A model generated the notes under the pieces. That model ran no database searches, had not been told where the DNA came from, and worked only from the letters and a program-made list of their open reading frames with translations. Position numbers and translations under genes: made by a program. From contig NZ_HG931174.1 of NCBI RefSeq assembly GCF_000582785.1, positions 241,424-305,423 of the forward strand: DNA of 64,000 nt, in the 5' to 3' direction. Below, piece by piece: positions 57,821 through 64,000 of the stretch (its first letter is position 1; each line of letters begins with the position of its first letter). The stretch comes from Candidatus Blastococcus massiliensis AP3 (GTDB lineage Bacteria > Actinomycetota > Actinomycetes > Mycobacteriales > Geodermatophilaceae).

Positions 57821-57948
57821 GCGAGCTCCTCGGTGTGGCGGTTTCTCCGGCTGGGCCGGTGCATTCATCCGCACAACAGCGTCCCAGGCGCGGCGATTCC
57901 CGCTGCCACCCGGCTGCCCGATGCCACCGTCGCCGGTGCTGCCTGCGA

Positions 57949-58030
57949 CGTCCTCCCTCGCCGGAGCGCGTCCTCCCTCACCGCCCACCGTGCGGGAGGA
58001 GGCGCTGGGATCAGGTCACCTGATCCCAGC
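57949..58030. repeat. 82-bp compound element with 27-bp palindrome, copy 2
   Basis: The layout is the same as 42887-42968: two CGTCCTCCCTC copies 20 bp apart, a TCCTCCC/GGGAGGA hairpin and a 27-bp palindrome at 58004-58030. The core GATCAGGTCACCTGATC is identical, while the outer stem is GCTGG/CCAGC. The stem differs on both sides in a compensatory way, so structure is conserved. It lies 5 bp from the stop of the minus-strand DUF3152 gene. Confidence 0.85.
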
Positions 58031-58035
58031 CGCTG

Positions 58036-58980
58036 CTACGGGTAGGGCCAGGCGTTCCTGGCGCAGCCGTCGAGACTCAGGGTCTGCTGGACCATGACCG
58101 GCGCGAGCTGACCGGGTGCGGGGCAGTCCACGTGGCCCTGGCCCAGCGCGTGGCCCACTTCGTGGTTCACGACGTACTGCCGGTAGGTCGGGATGTCGCC
58201 GTCGTAGTGCGGGACGGCCGTGGCCCAGCGGGCCAGGTTGATGACCGCGCGCTCGCCGTAGCGGCAGGACGTGTAGCCGCCGGTGCCCACGCCCGGGCAG
58301 TAGCGCTCCATGCTGCCGGGGCTGACCAGCGTCACCTTGAACTCGTACTGCGAGGCCGCCGCCTCCGCGACGCCCACCCGCTGGAACGACATCCGCCCGC
58401 CGTTGCCCCACGAGCGCGGGTCGCCCAGCGTCGCCTCGACCGCGGCGGCGAACGCCCCGCCGTCCACGTCGATGCCGTCCTCGACCTCCACCACGAACCG
58501 GCGCAGCGGCCCCGTGCCGTGCACCGGGCCGCTCCCGTCGACCACGGAGACGGTGCCGGCCCCCTGCTCGACGTAGGTGGTGGCGTCGGCCGCGGGCGCC
58601 GGCAGCTCGGAGGGTTCGGCATCGCCCTGCGCCGGGGCGCCGGGCTCGACGTCGGTCACCGGCATCGGCAGCACCGACGGCGTCGGCTGCGCGGCCACCC
58701 CGGCGGCGCCCGTGGTGTCGGTGCTCGTGGCGCCGTCGGCGGCGACGTCCACCAGCGCCACGAGGGTGGCCAGCGTCAGGAAGGGGATTGCGTAGGCCCG
58801 CCATCCGTACCGGCGGACGAGACCGCGGAGCGGACCGACCGACTCGGGAGCGCGCCGGCGGGCAGCCCGGGGCTCGGCGGCGGCGACGAGCGGTCCGTGC
58901 CGGGGGCGGGACGGGGCCGTTCCCGGACGGGCCGACCGGACGCGGACGGCGTCCCGGCCGTCGGCGCGGCGTCCCGACAC
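58036..58980 (-). CDS. DUF3152 zinc-metalloprotease-like secreted protein
   Basis: The 314-aa protein has a basic cytosolic N-terminus and a transmembrane or signal-anchor helix at about 60-80 (YAIPFLTLATLVALVDVAA), then an extracellular domain. HEVGHALGQGH at 273-283 is the HExxHxxGxxH metzincin zinc motif. VVNHEVGHALGQGHVDCPA and DGCARNAWPYP with the C-terminal Cys are DUF3152 features. It is a likely cell-envelope metalloprotease. The homologue Rv3207c also follows moeZ. Confidence 0.88.
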   Translation of the reverse strand: MSGRRADGRDAVRVRSARPGTAPSRPRHGPLVAAAEPRAARRRAPESVGPLRGLVRRYGWRAYAIPFLTLATLVALVDVAADGATSTDTTGAAGVAAQPTPSVLPMPVTDVEPGAPAQGDAEPSELPAPAADATTYVEQGAGTVSVVDGSGPVHGTGPLRRFVVEVEDGIDVDGGAFAAAVEATLGDPRSWGNGGRMSFQRVGVAEAAASQYEFKVTLVSPGSMERYCPGVGTGGYTSCRYGERAVINLARWATAVPHYDGDIPTYRQYVVNHEVGHALGQGHVDCPAPGQLAPVMVQQTLSLDGCARNAWPYP

Positions 58981-59073
58981 TCCCGACCCCCTGCCTGCAC
59001 CGTCCGTCGATGTCCGGCCGCCAGGGTCTCACGCTCCGTGCTGTGCCGGCCACAAGCGGGCAGGCCGGTCCGT

Positions 59074-60123
59074 TCAGCCTCCGGGCGGGGCGTCCAGCAT
59101 CCCGAGGACCGCACGCGCGGTCGGCTCCGGCGCCTCCAGCATCGCCACGTGGCCGATCCCTTCGAGGAGGGTCAGCCGGGCGTCCGGGATCACCGCCGCC
59201 AACCGTGGGGCCAGCGCCGGATCGACCAGGCGGTCGCGGTCGCCCCAGACCACCAGGGTCGGTCGCTGCAGCGAGGCGGCCATGCGCCAGGCGTTGGCCC
59301 GGCCGACGCGCAGGTAGGAGGTGATCAGCCCGCGCATGCTCCCGGCCAGTGCCCGGTCGGCCCACGGCTGCTCGGCGCGTTCGCGCATCTCCCGCACGGC
59401 CTGGTCCACCCGCTCCTTCGGCACCCGGCGCGGATCGCCGAAGCACATCCGGATCATCGCCCGCACGTTCTGCTCCGGGGTGACCCCCGCCAGGCGGCGC
59501 TCCGCGAGGGACGTCGCGCCCGGCAGCAGGAGGAGCAGCAGCGCCTTGCTGAAGGCGTCGGGCACCCGGTACACCGGCATCGCCGGGGAGATCAGGGTGA
59601 GGGACGCGACCAGGTCGGGTCGCCGAGCGGCGACCAGGAGGCTCACCAGCCCCCCGAGGGAGTTGCCGAGGAGGTGGGCCGGCTCGCCCCCGCCCGGACC
59701 CGGCCGGCTGCGGACGTGCTCGAGGACGTCGACGACGGCGCGCACGTGGCCGCGGATCGAGTACCGCCCGCGCGGCGGCGGCTGCGAGAGACCGAACCCG
59801 GGCAGGTCGAGGGACCAGCCCTCCAGCCGGACAGCCAGCAGCGCGGCGAGATCGGTCCAGTTGGTCGAGGCGCCGCCCAGCCCGTGCACGTAGAGGGCGC
59901 GTCCCCGCGGGGCCCCGTCCCCGGGCCCGTCGACCGGACCGGCCCAGGGCGTGTACCGCACGAAGACCTCGCCGCCGCTCACCGCCAGCGGCTGTCCGGG
60001 CCAGGGCGGCAGGAGGACGTCCAGGCGGGGCAGTTCGTGGGACGACTCGTCCGCCTCGACGACGGGGTCGGACGGCCCGCCGGCCCTGCGCCGGGCGCCG
60101 TCGGAGGTCGTGGACTCGGGCAT
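59074..60123 (-). CDS. Alpha/beta hydrolase
   Basis: The 349-aa protein has YVHGLGGASTNW (oxyanion), the nucleophile elbow LLGNSLGGLVSL with Ser, VVWGDRDRLVDP with the acid, and GIGHVAMLEAPE with the catalytic His. The first 55 residues are polar and variable. ATG 60123 is chosen. It is divergent from the tetR gene across 71 bp, so it may be that regulator's target. The substrate is unknown. Confidence 0.85.
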   Translation of the reverse strand: MPESTTSDGARRRAGGPSDPVVEADESSHELPRLDVLLPPWPGQPLAVSGGEVFVRYTPWAGPVDGPGDGAPRGRALYVHGLGGASTNWTDLAALLAVRLEGWSLDLPGFGLSQPPPRGRYSIRGHVRAVVDVLEHVRSRPGPGGGEPAHLLGNSLGGLVSLLVAARRPDLVASLTLISPAMPVYRVPDAFSKALLLLLLPGATSLAERRLAGVTPEQNVRAMIRMCFGDPRRVPKERVDQAVREMRERAEQPWADRALAGSMRGLITSYLRVGRANAWRMAASLQRPTLVVWGDRDRLVDPALAPRLAAVIPDARLTLLEGIGHVAMLEAPEPTARAVLGMLDAPPGG

Positions 60124-60194
60124 CGCCTCGACGGTAATCGCCGTCCGGACAGGGCGCGGCGCCCGGCCGAACCCGCCGGTAACATCGCGCTGCC

Positions 60195-60845
60195 ATGCAG
60201 CCGCCACGTCCAGCGCCCGCCGCCAACCGGCGCACCTCCCGTCTGCCCCGGGGCGCCCGGCGGATCCAGCTGCTGCGCGCCGCCCAGGACGTGTTCGTCG
60301 CCCAGGGCTTCCACGCCGCCGCCATGGACGACATCGCCGACCGCGCCGGGGTCAGCAAGCCGGTCCTCTACCAGCACTTCCCGGGCAAGCGGGAGCTGTA
60401 CCTGGCGCTGCTGGAGGAACACGTCTCCGAGCTGGCCGAGCGGGTCGCCGAGGCGATGGCCGCCACCGACAACAACCGGGCCCGCGTGGACGCGGCGGTC
60501 GGCGCCTACTTCGACTTCGTCGACGCCGACGGCGAGGCGTTCCGGCTGGTCTTCGAGTCCGACCTGCGCAACGACCCCGACGTCCGCGGGATCGTCGACC
60601 GCGGCACCGGCGTGTGCGTCGAGGCGATCGCCGAGGTGATCGCGGCCGACACCGACGCGGACCCCGAGCGGGCACTGCTCCTGGCCTCCGGGCTGACCGG
60701 CCTGGCCGAGGCCAGCGCGCGCTGGTGGCTGCCCCGCAAGGGCACGGTCTCCCGCGACGAGGCGGTGTCGGTCATGTCGGCGCTCGCCTGGCGCGGCATC
60801 TCCGGCTTCCCGCGCGTCGACGCCGGGCAGCCGCTGCACCCCTGA
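60195..60845 (+). CDS. TetR family transcriptional regulator
   Basis: The 216-aa protein has the N-terminal HTH in RIQLLRAAQDVFVAQGFHAAAMDDIADRAGVSKPVLYQHFPGKRELYLALLEEH (residues 25-77) and a helical ligand domain. Rv3208 is the mycobacterial counterpart by position. No clear palindromic operator was recognised in the 71-bp spacer to the divergent hydrolase gene. Confidence 0.9.
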   Translation: MQPPRPAPAANRRTSRLPRGARRIQLLRAAQDVFVAQGFHAAAMDDIADRAGVSKPVLYQHFPGKRELYLALLEEHVSELAERVAEAMAATDNNRARVDAAVGAYFDFVDADGEAFRLVFESDLRNDPDVRGIVDRGTGVCVEAIAEVIAADTDADPERALLLASGLTGLAEASARWWLPRKGTVSRDEAVSVMSALAWRGISGFPRVDAGQPLHP

Positions 60846-60956
60846 GCGTCGTCGCTCCGGCGCGTTCGCTGTCGGCGCACCGTCTCGAACCGCCCGCTGC
60901 CCCGGCCCTGGACTAGCGTTGGCGGCAGTCGCGCGAACCGAGGAGGCATCGCCCAC

Positions 60957-61199
60957 GTGGAAGTCAAGATCGGCGTCCAGCACTCCCCCCGGGAGCTGGT
61001 CATCGACAGCCCCAAGACCCCTGACGAGATCGCTGCGGACGTGTCAGCAGCCATGTCCGGCAACACCAAGGACGGCCTGCTGACGCTCGTCGACGATCGG
61101 GGCCGGCGGATCGTCGTACCGGTCGACCGCATCGCCTACGTCGAGATCGCGCAGCCCGACCAGCGCCGGGTCGGGTTCATCTCCGGCGGAACCGCCTGA
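60957..61199 (+). CDS. DUF3107 protein (TB9.4-like)
   Basis: The 80-aa protein reads MEVKIGVQHSPRELVIDSPK, then TLVDDRGRRIVVPVDRIAYVEIA and RRVGFISGG. It is the full DUF3107 domain, a small beta-rich protein of unknown function conserved in actinobacteria (Rv3208A). GTG 60957 follows GAGGAGG. A long hairpin downstream ends the transcript. Confidence 0.92.
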   Translation: MEVKIGVQHSPRELVIDSPKTPDEIAADVSAAMSGNTKDGLLTLVDDRGRRIVVPVDRIAYVEIAQPDQRRVGFISGGTA

Positions 61200-61216
61200 G
61201 AGAAGCACGCCGTCCG

Positions 61217-61254
61217 GAAGGGGGCGCCTCCGCTGCGGCGGGGGCGCCCCCTTC
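61217..61254. terminator. Long hairpin terminator after the DUF3107 gene
   Basis: Perfect 12-bp arms GAAGGGGGCGCC and GGCGCCCCCTTC, extended by CCGC/GCGG around the loop TGCG. The hairpin begins 18 bp after the DUF3107 stop. Confidence 0.9.
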
Positions 61255-61373
61255 TGCGTGGTCGTGCCGAGTGGGGCCCGGAGGGTCCCGGGCAGGCACG
61301 ACGGACGCGCTCGCCGCAGCAGGGGACCGCTCGTGGCCGCGGTGTCGGCCGGAGGCCGACGAATGTCATCGTG

Positions 61374-62024
61374 TTATGGATTCAGCCCGAGCGTCTTCAT
61401 CCGCTCGGTGTGCGCGCTCGTGATCCGCTCGATCAGCCGGCCGACGCCGGCGAAGTCGCCGGTGCCGGTGATGATCAGCTCGGCCAGCCCGTCGTGCTCG
61501 GCGATGACCGCCTGCGACCGCGTGATGGCCTCGCCGACCAGGCGCCGCCCCCACAGCGCCAGGCGCCCGGCGAGCCGCCGGTCCGCGGCGATCGCGGCCC
61601 GCACCTCCCGGACGGCGAAGTCGGCGTGGCCGGTGTCGGCGAGCACCTCGAGCACGAGCGCCCGGTCGGGCTCGGGCAGGAACGAGGCGATCTCCCGGTA
61701 GAAGTCGGCGGCCAGCCCGTCGCCCACGTAGGCCTTCACCAGTCCCTCGAGCCAGGTGCTCGGCCGCGTCGACTCGTGGAAGGTGTCCAGCGCGGAGGTG
61801 AACGGCGCCATCGCGGCGGCCGGGTCGGCACCGAGCTCGACCAGACGCTCGGTGAGGCGGACGTGGTGGGTGATCTCGGCCGCCGCCATGCGGGCCAGCG
61901 CCGCCCGGCCGGTGAGCGTGGGGGCCAGCCGCGCGTCCTCGGCGAGCCGGTCGAACGCGGTCAGCTCGGCGTAGGCCAGCACGCCCAGCAGGTCGACGAC
62001 GGCACCGGGCTCGGGCTGGCTCAA
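61374..62024 (-). CDS. Ferritin-like domain protein (MiaE-like)
   Basis: The 216-aa protein has four-helix-bundle metal segments: GVLAYAELTAFDRLAEDA, ARMAAAEITHHVRLTERLVELG and YREIASFL, with Glu and His ligands spaced as in MiaE-like diiron proteins. The mycobacterial homologue is Rv3210c. The start is TTG 62024, supported by AGGAG 7 bp upstream; starts further upstream lack a site and similarity. The substrate is unknown. Confidence 0.85.
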   Translation of the reverse strand: MSQPEPGAVVDLLGVLAYAELTAFDRLAEDARLAPTLTGRAALARMAAAEITHHVRLTERLVELGADPAAAMAPFTSALDTFHESTRPSTWLEGLVKAYVGDGLAADFYREIASFLPEPDRALVLEVLADTGHADFAVREVRAAIAADRRLAGRLALWGRRLVGEAITRSQAVIAEHDGLAELIITGTGDFAGVGRLIERITSAHTERMKTLGLNP

Positions 62025-62246
62025 CGCAGATCTCCTGGGGCTCGGGACGGCGTCCGGGCAGCGACGTGCCTGCCCACGGACGAGTGGCGGGGGCCACACC
62101 GTGCGTGCGGCGCGCCGAGGCTAACCGGTGCCCGCGCTACCATGGGCGCCAACGGGCCAATTAGGCCCGCCCCACTGTGCGCTGACGACCGTCGGACGAC
62201 GCCCCTCCCGGGCCGTCTCCCGGGCAGTCCGCAGGGACGCCCGGTC

Positions 62247-64000
<1,754 letters not shown>

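Overview
The window is high-GC actinobacterial DNA (roughly 70-75% G+C by eye, many GTG starts, strong GGAGG sites, 4-bp ATGA/GTGA gene overlaps). The gene set (mycoredoxin, WhiB7, AdnA/AdnB, MoeZ, DUF3107, DUF3152, mycothiol-type DinB-fold protein) is typical of Actinomycetia. The style of the intergenic repeats suggests Geodermatophilaceae (Blastococcus, Geodermatophilus, Modestobacter); this family-level placement is an inference.

Layout. 1-7.1 kb: partial spermidine-synthase-like membrane protein, SRAP peptidase, succinate-semialdehyde-type dehydrogenase, aroA, rsgA, DUF2087 protein, hisN-like phosphatase. 7.1-10.3 kb: a minus-strand operon of aldo/keto reductase, alpha/beta hydrolase and a xylulokinase-type kinase; the last gene has a single-base frameshift. 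10.3-16.4 kb: GNAT proteins, the transsulfuration pair cbs-metB, methionine aminopeptidase, ABM protein. 16.2-20 kb: P450 with its [3Fe-4S] ferredoxin, then a SNF2 helicase. 20.1-24.7 kb: two initiator tRNA genes in the same orientation flank a hypothetical gene, an epoxide-hydrolase-like protein, an orphan family-5 solute-binding lipoprotein and a PhyH-type oxygenase.

24.7-64 kb follows, with insertions, a block I recall from Mycobacterium tuberculosis Rv3193c-Rv3211: UPF0182, YlbL/PDZ protease, DUF2342, ThiF-like, AarF/UbiB kinase, whiB7, uvrD2, mycoredoxin, nudC, adnB/adnA, ATL protein, moeZ, DUF3152 protease, TetR, DUF3107, ferritin-like protein and a DEAD-box helicase that runs off the window. 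Extra genes here include an ANTAR protein, a kinase-like protein that seems to need a CTG start, a pair of M16 peptidases, a DUF2510 membrane protein, an M20 dipeptidase and a lone lower-GC membrane protein next to adnB.

Most notable: (i) a complete whiB7 control region, with an AT-rich site 3 bp upstream of the -35, an SD-led leader ORF ending in a short nested uORF, and a Rho-independent attenuator with a rare T-rich tail; a small basic protein is translationally coupled behind whiB7. (ii) Two families of dispersed intergenic elements at gene 3' ends: four copies of a GAGCGTGC-tipped hairpin, and two 82-bp elements that each end in a 27-bp palindrome whose outer stem covaries. No CRISPR array, insertion sequence, prophage or rRNA was seen.
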